DNA of 8,445 bases from contig JANWKW010000134.1 in NCBI GenBank assembly GCA_025451135.1, positions 1 to 8,445 of the forward strand, read 5' to 3'. Below are positions 1 through 6,621 of the stretch, one piece after another. Position 1 is the stretch's first letter. Each line of letters begins with the position of its first letter. Origin of the DNA: Vulcanimicrobiia bacterium (GTDB taxonomy: Bacteria; Vulcanimicrobiota; Vulcanimicrobiia; Vulcanimicrobiales; Vulcanimicrobiaceae). The notes below the pieces were generated by a model. The model searched no databases, was not told the origin of the DNA, and saw nothing but the letters and a program-made list of their open reading frames with translations. The translations under genes were made by a program, and so were the position numbers.

Positions 1-40
1 CCCCCCCGCCCCCCCCCCCGCGTCCCCATCCCAACCCAAC
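1..40 (-). repeat. C-rich homopolymer tract, G-quadruplex-capable on the minus strand
   Basis: The plus strand begins with seven C, one G and eleven C (1-19). CCCC at 24-27, CCC at 30-32 and CCC at 35-37 follow. Read on the minus strand, this gives G3-N2-G3-N2-G4-N4-G11-N1-G7, which satisfies the usual G-quadruplex rule of four or more runs of at least three G with short loops. The tract lies about 110 bp past the stop of the tricorn gene, in the direction of its transcription. It could slow or end that transcript, or it could be a poorly resolved homopolymer at an assembly edge. The rest of 1-148 holds a pyrimidine-rich stretch with three GTTCTT copies (110-115, 124-129, 135-140). I see no gene there. 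Confidence 0.5.
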
Positions 41-148
41 GCGATGCTGAACGCCGAGCTACGGGCGCGATTGGGAGGGCGACTCCTCGATGGGGGTCCC
101 TTCTAAGCCGTTCTTCTTTCGTCGTTCTTTCCGCGTTCTTGGGGCGGG

Positions 149-3100
149 TTAGTACGGCGGTAGTTTCGGGTGGTGGTTGGGGAACGGCGGGGGATTGTAT
201 TTGGGGTTGGGGTGCAGGCGGAGGCTGGTCAGGGCGTCGTTTACGGCGGCTTCGAGTTGGGGGTCGTGGCCTTCGCGGACGAGCTTGGGGTCTTGCTGGA
301 CGGTGATGTCGGGGGAGACGCCGTGGCCTTCGACTTCCCACTGGCCGTGGAGGCCGCCGATGGCGATGCGGGGGGCTTGGACGTTGCCGCCGTCCATCAG
401 GACCGGATAGCCGCCGATGCCGACAAGGCCGCCCCAGGTGCGGACGCCGACCAGCGGGCCGAGACCGGCTTTTTTGAAGAGCCAGGGGAGCGCGTCGCCG
501 CCGGAGCCGGCATATTGGTTGATGACCATCACTTTGGGGCCGTAGATCGCGAGCGGCGGATCGAGGTATTCGGCGCCGTCGCGGGCTTTGAGGATGGCCT
601 TCGGTTTGCGGGCCAGGAAGTCGATCACGTAGTCGGCGACCTGGCCGCCGTGGTTGTAGCGCTCGTCGATGATCACGCCTTGCTTGCCGACCTGCGCGAA
701 GAAGTAGCGATTGAAGTTGGTGAATCCGCCGAACTCGGTATCGGGGAGATAGACGTAGCCGAGTTTGCCGCCGCTCAAGCGGTCGACCAGGCGACGGTTG
801 TCTTCGATCCAGGCACGGTTGCGCAGGGCGGTCTCGCTGCGGACCGGCACGACCGTGACGGTATGCGCGCCGGTCCCGTCGGCGCGCGGGCCGACCGTCA
901 GCGTGGTCTGCTTGCCGGCCGTCTCTTCGAAGTACGCCCAGACCTCGCGGTCGGCGCGGACCGAGCGGCCGTTGACGGCCAGCAGATAGTCGCCGACGTG
1001 CACGTCGACGCCCGGTTGGGTGAGCGGCGCGCTGAGGGTCGGATTCCAGTTCTCTCCGTCGTAGATCTTGGCGAACTTGAAGCGCCCGTCGTCGACCGCA
1101 TAGTCGGCGCCGAGCATGCCGGTGCTGACGCTGCGCATGTTCGGATGCGTGCCGCTGCCGACCCAGAGGTGCCCGACCGAGAGATAGCTGATCATCTCGT
1201 GCGTCAAGTACGTGAAATCGTCGCGCGAGGCCAGGCCCGGCAGGAAGACCGCGAAGCGCTTCTCGGCGGCGCCGATGTCGAGACCGTGATAGCCCGGATC
1301 GTAGAAATAGTCGCGTTCGATGCGCCACGTGTCGCGATACATCTGCGCCCACTCTTCGTGCGGCACGATGTAGGCCTCCATCGAACCGGTATCGATGCCG
1401 CCCTCGCCGGGTTTGGCCGGTGCGTTGGTCGGCACGATCGACCAGTCGTCACCGCGCCCGAGCAGCATCTTCTTCCCGTCGAACGACGGCGTGAAGAACG
1501 AGAGGCCGCCGGCCATCGGGACTTCTTGGCGCGAGTCGGTATCGAACTTCCACAGCGTGAGCGGCGGCTGGTTCTGGTTCACGGTCGCGAGCGGGCCCTG
1601 CAACAGGAAGATCGTGCCCGGCGCGCCTGCGCTGAGCTGCACGAAGTTGGCCTCGCCGATCGGCAGCGCGACGATGCGTTGGAGGATCCCGTCGAAGTCG
1701 ATCGGTCGCACAGCCGCTCTCGCTTCGGCCGGTTTGGCGGTCGCCTTTGGTTTCGGCGTCGCCGCTCCGTCGGGTTCGTCGGTGACGGGTTCCTCGGCGG
1801 TCTGCGGCGCGACCGGCGAGGCCGTCGTGTTCTGGAGCACCGCGACGTAGACACTGCTCGAGACCGGGTGCCCGTCGGCTTCCATATCCAAGCCGTAGGT
1901 CGTGAGGCCGACGTTGGTGCTGGCCAGGAAGTACAGGTACTTGCCGGATTTGTCGAACGCCGGCGAGCTGGCGTCGCTCAAGCCGTCGGTCACCTGATGC
2001 GTGACGCCGTCCTTGGTGTCGTAGACGAAGACGGCGCGCAAGAAGTTGGTCAGTTGCTTCGCGTAGGCGATGTACCGGCCATCGGGCGACCAGTTCGCGT
2101 CGAACGTGCCGCCGATGTTGCTGAAACTCTCGAACGGCTGGGCGTCGAACTTGACCGCTCGGGGATGCTCGCTCGCGACGTCGATGACGTACATGCCCAG
2201 ATGCTTGTCGGCATAGGCGATCCGCTTGCTGTCCGGCGACCACTTCGGCGTGGCGTAGAACGAGGGCGAGGGCGACAGCGCGATCGCGCGGTCCGCATGC
2301 AGGCCGCGCTGATCCTTGATGTGGAGCTCGTACTCGCCGGTCGAATCCGAGAAGAACGCGATCGAACGGCCGTCCGGCGACCAGGCCGGGTCCCGCTCCA
2401 TGACGCCGGAGCTGGCGGTGAGATTGCGGACGTCGCCGTGCTCGGCCGGGACGGTGAAGATGTCGCCGTGCGCTTCGAAGACGGCCCGGACGCCGGACGG
2501 CGAAAGACCCGCCGTCTGGATCTCGGGCCCGACGCTCTGCCAGTGCGGGCGCACGTCGGGGATGTCGCCGGCGACCGTGATCGGGACGTTCGTATCGGCG
2601 CCGCTGGCCGGATCGTAGACGTGGATCGCGTCGAAGAGCGAATAGACGATCGAGCCGTCGTTGGCCGAGGCCGACATGATATCGAAGCCGCGCGGCTGGA
2701 GCAGACGCCGGACTCGTCCCGTCTGCGTGTCGTAGGCGAAGAGCGTGTACGCCCCATCGCGATCCGAGACGAAATAGACGGTCGAGCCGATCCACATCGG
2801 ATACCGGTCGTTGGAGTTCTTGCGCGGGATCTCGACGACGGACGAGTCCGCCATGTTCGCGATCCAGACCGGGGTGGTCTGACCGCCGCGATAGCCCTGC
2901 CAGAACGGCTCCCACTGGCCGTTCGGCGTGTAGGCGAAGTGCGTGCCGTCGGGCGAATACGAACCGGTCTGCGCGTCGGGCAACGGGAGCCTGGCGGCGA
3001 CGCCGCCGGCAGCGGCGATCGTGAAGAGCTGGGCTGCGTCGTTCCCGCTCTCGCGGCCCGACCGGAAGACGATCCGCGAACCGTCGCGCGTCCAGCCGAC

Positions 3101-3439
3101 CACCGAATCGCCGGCGGGATGGAAGGTCAGACGCTTGGGCTGACCGCCGGTCGCCGGCACGGTGTAGACGTCGACGTTGCCGTTGTAGTTCGCGCTGAAC
3201 GCGATCGTCGACCCGTCCGGCGAGAAGTACGGCGCACCGGCCAATCCGAACCCGGTGACGACGCGGTTGGCCGCCCCGCCGGTCCGCGGCACGGTCCAGA
3301 TATCCCCGCCGTAGACGAAGGCGATCCGGGTGCTGCTGATGGTCGGGGTCTGGAAGATCAGGGGCGACGCGAGGGCCGCCGAGGCGCCCAGGCCGAGGAA
3401 CAGAACGCAGGCGAAAGCCGCCGTACTAAAACGCTTCAC
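149..3439 (-). CDS. Secreted tricorn-like protease (S41 family) with beta-propeller repeats and PDZ domain
   Basis: A predicted exported serine peptidase of the tricorn type (family S41), 1096 residues, close to the roughly 1070 of archaeal tricorn. Residues 1-24 form a signal peptide (MKRF, hydrophobic core, ALA before the cut), so it probably acts outside the cytoplasmic membrane, unlike cytosolic archaeal tricorn. Propeller-type PD40 repeats (SPDG, WSPDG, WSPDS) fill about 40-540, followed by a Pro/Ala/Lys-rich linker near 547-575. The catalytic part starts near 696. His757 lies in SVGHLWV, a PDZ-like domain spans about 774-868, and the nucleophile is probably Ser979 in NQYAGSGGD. A conserved acidic segment, WEVEGHGVSPDI, lies at 1034-1045. 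The Ser that precedes the catalytic His in Thermoplasma tricorn is Gly here. The start is GTG; an internal start would remove the signal peptide. GGAGG lies only one base from it, too close for a normal ribosome binding site. Likely role: trimming peptides or turning over proteins in the envelope. The family assignment is strong; the substrate is unknown. Confidence 0.93.
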   Translation of the reverse strand: MKRFSTAAFACVLFLGLGASAALASPLIFQTPTISSTRIAFVYGGDIWTVPRTGGAANRVVTGFGLAGAPYFSPDGSTIAFSANYNGNVDVYTVPATGGQPKRLTFHPAGDSVVGWTRDGSRIVFRSGRESGNDAAQLFTIAAAGGVAARLPLPDAQTGSYSPDGTHFAYTPNGQWEPFWQGYRGGQTTPVWIANMADSSVVEIPRKNSNDRYPMWIGSTVYFVSDRDGAYTLFAYDTQTGRVRRLLQPRGFDIMSASANDGSIVYSLFDAIHVYDPASGADTNVPITVAGDIPDVRPHWQSVGPEIQTAGLSPSGVRAVFEAHGDIFTVPAEHGDVRNLTASSGVMERDPAWSPDGRSIAFFSDSTGEYELHIKDQRGLHADRAIALSPSPSFYATPKWSPDSKRIAYADKHLGMYVIDVASEHPRAVKFDAQPFESFSNIGGTFDANWSPDGRYIAYAKQLTNFLRAVFVYDTKDGVTHQVTDGLSDASSPAFDKSGKYLYFLASTNVGLTTYGLDMEADGHPVSSSVYVAVLQNTTASPVAPQTAEEPVTDEPDGAATPKPKATAKPAEARAAVRPIDFDGILQRIVALPIGEANFVQLSAGAPGTIFLLQGPLATVNQNQPPLTLWKFDTDSRQEVPMAGGLSFFTPSFDGKKMLLGRGDDWSIVPTNAPAKPGEGGIDTGSMEAYIVPHEEWAQMYRDTWRIERDYFYDPGYHGLDIGAAEKRFAVFLPGLASRDDFTYLTHEMISYLSVGHLWVGSGTHPNMRSVSTGMLGADYAVDDGRFKFAKIYDGENWNPTLSAPLTQPGVDVHVGDYLLAVNGRSVRADREVWAYFEETAGKQTTLTVGPRADGTGAHTVTVVPVRSETALRNRAWIEDNRRLVDRLSGGKLGYVYLPDTEFGGFTNFNRYFFAQVGKQGVIIDERYNHGGQVADYVIDFLARKPKAILKARDGAEYLDPPLAIYGPKVMVINQYAGSGGDALPWLFKKAGLGPLVGVRTWGGLVGIGGYPVLMDGGNVQAPRIAIGGLHGQWEVEGHGVSPDITVQQDPKLVREGHDPQLEAAVNDALTSLRLHPNPKYNPPPFPNHHPKLPPY

Positions 3440-3445
3440 CCCTCC

Positions 3446-3451
3446 AGAATA
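3446..3451 (-). promoter_or_regulatory. Candidate -10 box for a leaderless tricorn mRNA
   Basis: On the minus strand the order is TATTCT, GGAGGG, GTG. TATTCT fits TANNNT and sits at -12 to -7 relative to the start codon, the place where leaderless genes carry their -10 element. Transcription would then begin at or next to the GTG. No good -35 box lies 16-18 bp upstream, because that stretch is inside the hairpin 3453-3485. A TTGACA lies 34 bp upstream, too far for normal spacing. The call rests on position and a short match only. Confidence 0.25.
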
Positions 3452-3452
3452 C

Positions 3453-3485
3453 AGCGAAACGGCGGGGGTTCCCCGCCGTTTCGCT
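3453..3485 (-). terminator. Perfect 15-bp hairpin between fliE and the tricorn gene
   Basis: AGCGAAACGGCGGGG (3453-3467) pairs without mismatch with 3471-3485 across a 3-nt loop. Three more pairs are possible at the base with one bulged base (3451-3488). It lies 48 bp past the fliE stop and just before the GGAGG and GTG of the tricorn gene. The most likely role is ending the flgB-flgC-fliE transcript. The minus-strand sequence after it (GTATTCT) has only a weak T-run, so it is not a textbook intrinsic terminator. If transcription reads through, the hairpin would form 13 nt ahead of the tricorn start codon and could control its translation. Confidence 0.5.
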
Positions 3486-3519
3486 TGTCAATGCCGCACG
3501 TTGACACTTTTAGTGCGGC
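3486..3519. repeat. Overlapping, mutually exclusive inverted repeats downstream of fliE
   Basis: Two inverted repeats interlock. TGTCAA (3486-3491) pairs with TTGACA (3501-3506) across 9 nt. GCCGCAC (3493-3499) pairs with GTGCGGC (3513-3519) across 13 nt. The loop of each contains an arm of the other, so only one can form at a time. The first abuts the base of the 15-bp hairpin. Possible readings are an attenuator-like leader for the tricorn gene, a dyad operator for a regulator, or chance. Nothing in the sequence decides between them. Confidence 0.35.
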
Positions 3520-3533
3520 GCCGACCGTGGATG

Positions 3534-3902
3534 CTACATCTGCATCCGGGAGACTTCGGTGTAGGCGTCCATCAGCTTGTTGCGCACGGCCAGCGTGAAC
3601 GACATGGCGAGGTTGGCCTCTTCCACCGAGGTGACGACTTTGTTGAGGTCGTTGGTCTTGCCGCTCGCGAGATCGCGCGAGAGCTGGTCCGAGGTCGACA
3701 TCTTGTCGTTGGTGTCGTCCAGGAACGACTTGACCGAGTCCCGGAACGACGGGGTCGCGCCGGTACCGGTCACGCCCCCGACGGCGTCCGGGGAATCCGA
3801 GGGGATCGCTTCCGTGCGCGGGCCGACCGAGGCGCTGTCCGGAGCGAACGTTCCGGAGAGCACGTTGCGCATCGCGTCGTTGTACGCGGAGTTGATATCC
3901 AA
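3534..3902 (-). CDS. fliE: Flagellar hook-basal body complex protein FliE
   Basis: FliE is the adapter between the MS ring (FliF) and the proximal rod (FlgB) of the flagellar basal body. The protein is 122 residues, slightly longer than the usual 100-110. The extra length lies in a low-complexity Ser/Pro/Gly/Thr-rich region at about 18-52. The C-terminal half is the conserved part: a helix with SVEEANLAMSFTLAVRNKLM and the family ending AYTEVSRMQM. The start is TTG, followed by DINSAYNDAM. It is supported by AGGA seven bases upstream, which overlaps the end of flgC, and no nearby ATG fits better. The gap to flgC is 15 bp, so the gene is co-transcribed as the third gene after flgB and flgC. 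In many bacteria fliF follows; here it does not. Confidence 0.95.
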   Translation of the reverse strand: MDINSAYNDAMRNVLSGTFAPDSASVGPRTEAIPSDSPDAVGGVTGTGATPSFRDSVKSFLDDTNDKMSTSDQLSRDLASGKTNDLNKVVTSVEEANLAMSFTLAVRNKLMDAYTEVSRMQM

Positions 3903-3917
3903 GACTCGTTCCTATTC

Positions 3918-4379
3918 CTAGCTTCTGAGCAGGTTCAGGGCGGCGTTGCCCATGGCGCGGGTCTCTTGGATGGCCGAGACGTTGGCTTCGTAGGCGCGCG
4001 AAGCCGACATCATGTCGACCATCTCTTTGACGACTTCGACGTTGGGATAGTGCACGTAGCCGCGCGGGTCGGCGTCGGGATTGCCCGGATCGAAGACCAG
4101 GCGATCCGGCGAGGTATCCTGCGCGATGCCGACCGCTTCGACGCCCGCCGTCGACGATCCGGAACCGGTCGCGTCGGGCGAGAAAGCGTCGACGCCGTCC
4201 GGGCTTTGCGTCGGATCGTCCTTCTGCGCGAAGACCACGAGCTGGCGCTTGAACGGGCCGCCGCCCGGGGTGCGGGTGGTGTTCGCGTTCGCGATGTTGT
4301 TCGCGATCACGTCCATCTGCATGCGCTCGGCCGACAGGCCGGACGCGCTGATCTCGATGCTGTCGTACATGCCGGCCAT
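3918..4379 (-). CDS. flgC: Flagellar basal-body rod protein FlgC
   Basis: FlgC is a proximal rod subunit, exported by the flagellar type III apparatus and built into the rod above FlgB and FliE. The protein is 153 residues; many homologues have 135-150. The N-terminal rod signature is clear: IEISASGL at about 8-15, then MDVIANNIANANTT at about 22-35. The conserved C-terminal half holds YVHYPNVEVVKEMVDMMSAS and RAYEANVSAIQETRAMG, the helix that packs with the N-terminal helix in the rod. The middle (about 55-90) is variable and Asp/Ser/Gly-rich. The ATG overlaps the flgB stop (TAATG), which indicates translational coupling. A second ATG three codons later (MYDSIEIS) could also be used. Confidence 0.96.
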   Translation of the reverse strand: MAGMYDSIEISASGLSAERMQMDVIANNIANANTTRTPGGGPFKRQLVVFAQKDDPTQSPDGVDAFSPDATGSGSSTAGVEAVGIAQDTSPDRLVFDPGNPDADPRGYVHYPNVEVVKEMVDMMSASRAYEANVSAIQETRAMGNAALNLLRS

Positions 4380-4819
4380 TATTTGGTCTGCTCCGTGATC
4401 GCTTCGCGCAGGCGCCCGAACTGGGTCTGCATCAGCTGCGCCATGGTCTGCTGGTAGGCGGAGTTGGACGACAGCTCGGCCATCTCGCGATCGACGTCGA
4501 CGTTGCTGCCGTCGGGGCGCATCTTCATCGTGTCGTCGGTCTGGGGCTGCGGATCGAACGGCACCGGCGCGGCGGCCTGACCGGTCGCGAACTGGCGATC
4601 GTCGTCGCTGATCATCGGCAGGCTGTCGGAATCCGCCGGCGTGCCGTCGACGGCATCGGCCAAGGCTTCTTTGAACGACACCTGCGACCGGTGGAAACCG
4701 GGCGTGTTGGCGTTGGCGATGTTGTTCGCGATCTGCCGATTCTGCATGGCCGCGCCCGTCAGGGCGTTGCCTAGCGTATCGATGGTCGATCCGAACTCGA
4801 GGCCGTTGATGTCAGGCAT
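4379..4819 (-). CDS. flgB: Flagellar basal-body rod protein FlgB
   Basis: FlgB is the innermost rod subunit and contacts FliE. From the ATG at 4819 it has 146 residues. The family pattern is seen in FGSTIDTLGNAL, then IANNIANANTPGFHRSQVSF (about 30-49). The C-terminal rod helix is MAELSSNSAYQQTMAQLMQ. The middle part (about 60-95) is variable. An upstream in-frame ATG at 4849 would add ten residues (MPSAGRYPEG) that do not look like FlgB, and it would place the candidate sigma-28 promoter inside the coding region; the downstream ATG is preferred. GAGG lies only two bases before this ATG. It is the first gene of flgB-flgC-fliE and ends in a one-base overlap with flgC. Confidence 0.95.
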   Translation of the reverse strand: MPDINGLEFGSTIDTLGNALTGAAMQNRQIANNIANANTPGFHRSQVSFKEALADAVDGTPADSDSLPMISDDDRQFATGQAAAPVPFDPQPQTDDTMKMRPDGSNVDVDREMAELSSNSAYQQTMAQLMQTQFGRLREAITEQTK

Positions 4820-4828
4820 TCCCTCAGG

Positions 4829-4855
4829 GTATCGGCCCGCGGACGGCATTTTTGA
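4829..4855 (-). promoter_or_regulatory. Candidate sigma-28 (FliA/SigD) type promoter of flgB-flgC-fliE
   Basis: The minus strand reads TCAA (4855-4852), 15 bases, then GCCGATAC (4836-4829). The sigma-28 consensus in E. coli and B. subtilis is TAAA, 14-16 bases, GCCGATAA/T. The -10 part matches seven of eight bases and the spacing is correct; the -35 part matches three of four. The -10 ends nine bases before the flgB ATG, so the start of transcription would fall at or within a few bases of the start codon. In E. coli the flgB operon is a middle-class gene set, so a direct sigma-28 promoter would be a difference in wiring. Confidence 0.5.
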
Positions 4856-4860
4856 GGCGG

Positions 4861-4878
4861 AGCCGCCGCTCGGCGGCT
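4861..4878 (-). terminator. Short GC hairpin directly after the ABC transporter stop codon
   Basis: AGCCGCC (4861-4867) pairs with GGCGGCT (4872-4878) across a 4-nt loop. It begins at the base after the TAA of the ABC transporter gene. No T-run follows on the minus strand. It may be a weak or U-less terminator separating the transporter from the flagellar genes, or a 3'-end stabilising stem. Only three bases separate it from the -35 element of the flgB promoter candidate. Confidence 0.35.
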
Positions 4879-6618
4879 TTAAGTACCCGCGAACTGCCGC
4901 GCGTGGAGGGCCGCATAGGCGCCGTGGCGGGCGAGCAGCTCCTCGTTGGTCCCGGTCTCGAGAATGCGCCCGCCCTCGACGTAGAAGATCCGGTTGGCGC
5001 GCCGGATGGTGGAGAGGCGATGGGCGATGATGAGGGTCGTCCGGCCGGGGAGCAGGCGGTCGAGCGCCTGCTCGATGAGCACCTCGCTGTGGCTGTCCAG
5101 TGCCGAGGTGGCCTCGTCGAGGATCAGGATGCGGGGGTCCCGTAGGATGGCGCGGGCGATCGCGATGCGCTGTCGCTCGCCGCCCGAGAGCCGGACGCCC
5201 CGCTCGCCGACCTCGGTCGCATAGCCCTCGGGGAACTCCGAGACGAACTGGTCGGCGTTGGCCTCGCGGGCGGCCGCCCGGACCTCGTCGTCGGTCGCCT
5301 CGAGCCGGCCGTAGCGGATGTTCTCCGCGATCGAGGCCCGGAAGAGCTGCGGGTCCTGCGGCACGATCGCGATCGCCGCCCGGAGGTCGGCCAGCCGCAG
5401 ATCGGCGACGTCGACATCGTCGATCAGGACGCGGCCGCTCTCGGGCAGGTAGAAGCCGGGGACGAGATTGACGATGGTGGTCTTGCCGGCGCCGCTCGGC
5501 CCGACGAGCGCCACGATCTCGCCGGCCTCGACCGTCGCGTTCACGTCGTTGAGGGCCGGCGGCTCGTCCGGGGCGTAGCGAAGGACGACGTGGTCGAACG
5601 TGATCTTGCCGGCGACGCGCCTGGGCGCGGCCGCATCGCGCCGTTCGAGGTCTTCGATCGGGAGGTCGAGTATTTCCAGCACCCGTCCGGCGCCGACCAG
5701 CGCCTTATTGATCTCGCCGAAGAACGCCGCCAGCCGGTTGATCGGATTCGCCAGGGTGACGAGGAGCAGCCAATACTGGAAGACCGTGCCGTTGTTGAGC
5801 CTGCCGACCAGGACTTCGCGGATCGAGAGCCAGATGATGACGGCCACCGCGCTGAGCATGATCGTCGACACGACCAGCGGCTGCGTGGCGACGAACTGCG
5901 TGAGCTTGAGGTACGCGCCGAAGAAATCTTCGTTGCGATTGCGGAAACGCGCGACCTCGTAGTCCTCGCGGCCGAACGCCTTGACGACGCGTTGCCCCTG
6001 CAGGACCTCGGTCAAGTTGGCGGACAGGTCCGCGATGCGCGCCTGCGTGCGTTTGGTCGAGTTGGTGATCAGGACCTGGAAGCGCGAGACGACGAACGAC
6101 ACCGCCGGCGTCACGACGAAGAGCGAGAGCGTCAGGAACCAATCCAGCCAGATCATCACCGCCAGCGACGATACGAACGTCACCACGGCCACGACCATCT
6201 GCGGCAGCGAGATCGAGACCGCATCCGTCATCAGCTGCAGATCGGCGCTGAATCTCGAGATGAGTTCGCCCGGACGCCAACGGTCGAAGTCGCCGATCCG
6301 GAGATTGAGCACCCGCTCGAACAGATCGATGCGCAGTCGCTTGATCAGGTGCTGACCGCACCAGGCCGTCAGGTAGGTCTGGAAGTAGGTGGCCACGTTG
6401 ACCGTGATCAGCGAGACCCAGATCGCCAAGATCGCCAGGTACAGCACCCGCAGATCCGGGTGGGGAACGAGAACGCGGTTGACGATCTGGCTGAACGCCG
6501 CCGGTGGGACGACGTTGAGCACGCCCGCGAGCGTGCCCAGGAGCATCGCAACGACGATCTGGGGAAGATACGGGCGGGCCTCGCGCCGGATGCGGGCCAG
6601 GACTTCCTTACGCTCCAT
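4879..6618 (-). CDS. ABC exporter half-transporter, fused permease and ATPase (MsbA/LmrA-like)
   Basis: A type IV ABC exporter of the ABCB class, about 579 residues, the usual size for a half-transporter that works as a dimer in the inner membrane. Residues about 20-300 form the six-helix transmembrane domain, with hydrophobic stretches near 20-45, 60-80, 140-180 and 255-275. The nucleotide-binding domain follows, with positions counted from the TTG: Walker A GPSGAGKTT (374-382), Q-loop VPQDP (Gln422), signature LSGGERQ (478-484), Walker B ILILDEATSALD (Asp502, Glu503) and switch His534. All catalytic residues are present, so it should be active. The substrate (lipid, drug or peptide) cannot be read from sequence. 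ATG at 6618 is used here. The adjacent TTG at 6621 has AAGGG seven bases upstream and could be the true start. The gene diverges from the zinc-finger gene. Confidence 0.94.
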   Translation of the reverse strand: MERKEVLARIRREARPYLPQIVVAMLLGTLAGVLNVVPPAAFSQIVNRVLVPHPDLRVLYLAILAIWVSLITVNVATYFQTYLTAWCGQHLIKRLRIDLFERVLNLRIGDFDRWRPGELISRFSADLQLMTDAVSISLPQMVVAVVTFVSSLAVMIWLDWFLTLSLFVVTPAVSFVVSRFQVLITNSTKRTQARIADLSANLTEVLQGQRVVKAFGREDYEVARFRNRNEDFFGAYLKLTQFVATQPLVVSTIMLSAVAVIIWLSIREVLVGRLNNGTVFQYWLLLVTLANPINRLAAFFGEINKALVGAGRVLEILDLPIEDLERRDAAAPRRVAGKITFDHVVLRYAPDEPPALNDVNATVEAGEIVALVGPSGAGKTTIVNLVPGFYLPESGRVLIDDVDVADLRLADLRAAIAIVPQDPQLFRASIAENIRYGRLEATDDEVRAAAREANADQFVSEFPEGYATEVGERGVRLSGGERQRIAIARAILRDPRILILDEATSALDSHSEVLIEQALDRLLPGRTTLIIAHRLSTIRRANRIFYVEGGRILETGTNEELLARHGAYAALHARQFAGT

Positions 6619-6621
6619 CAA

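Noticed and set aside
44..106. A 20-codon plus-strand frame starting ATG-CTG-AAC and ending TAA before the tricorn gene
   Set aside because: It is too short to support, has no ribosome binding site, and its peptide has no reliable family match. It could be the remnant of a gene end, but nothing here shows that.
110..140. Three GTTCTT copies as a repeat array
   Set aside because: Spacings of 14 and 11 bp are irregular, the units are only six bases, and they sit in a pyrimidine-rich stretch where such matches arise by chance.
1449..2915. A 488-codon minus-strand frame inside the tricorn gene
   Set aside because: It is an alternate frame of the same strand, rich in Arg and Ala and without domains; the overlapping frame carries the propeller repeats.
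3486..3506. TTGACA copies as -35 boxes of ordinary sigma-70 promoters
   Set aside because: On the minus strand the next -10-like box is 34 bp away. On the plus strand no -10 box lies at 16-18 bp and no plus-strand gene follows.
170..3598. A 1142-codon open frame on the plus strand, antisense to the tricorn gene
   Set aside because: The translation is Arg/Asp/Val/Gly-rich without domains or a sensible N-terminus. It mirrors the real gene in GC-rich codon use, which removes stops from the opposite frame. The minus-strand product has a signal peptide and clear family motifs.
4820..4849. The upstream ATG at 4849 as the flgB start
   Set aside because: The extra ten residues do not match FlgB N-termini, no ribosome binding site precedes the ATG, and the candidate sigma-28 -10 element would lie inside the gene.
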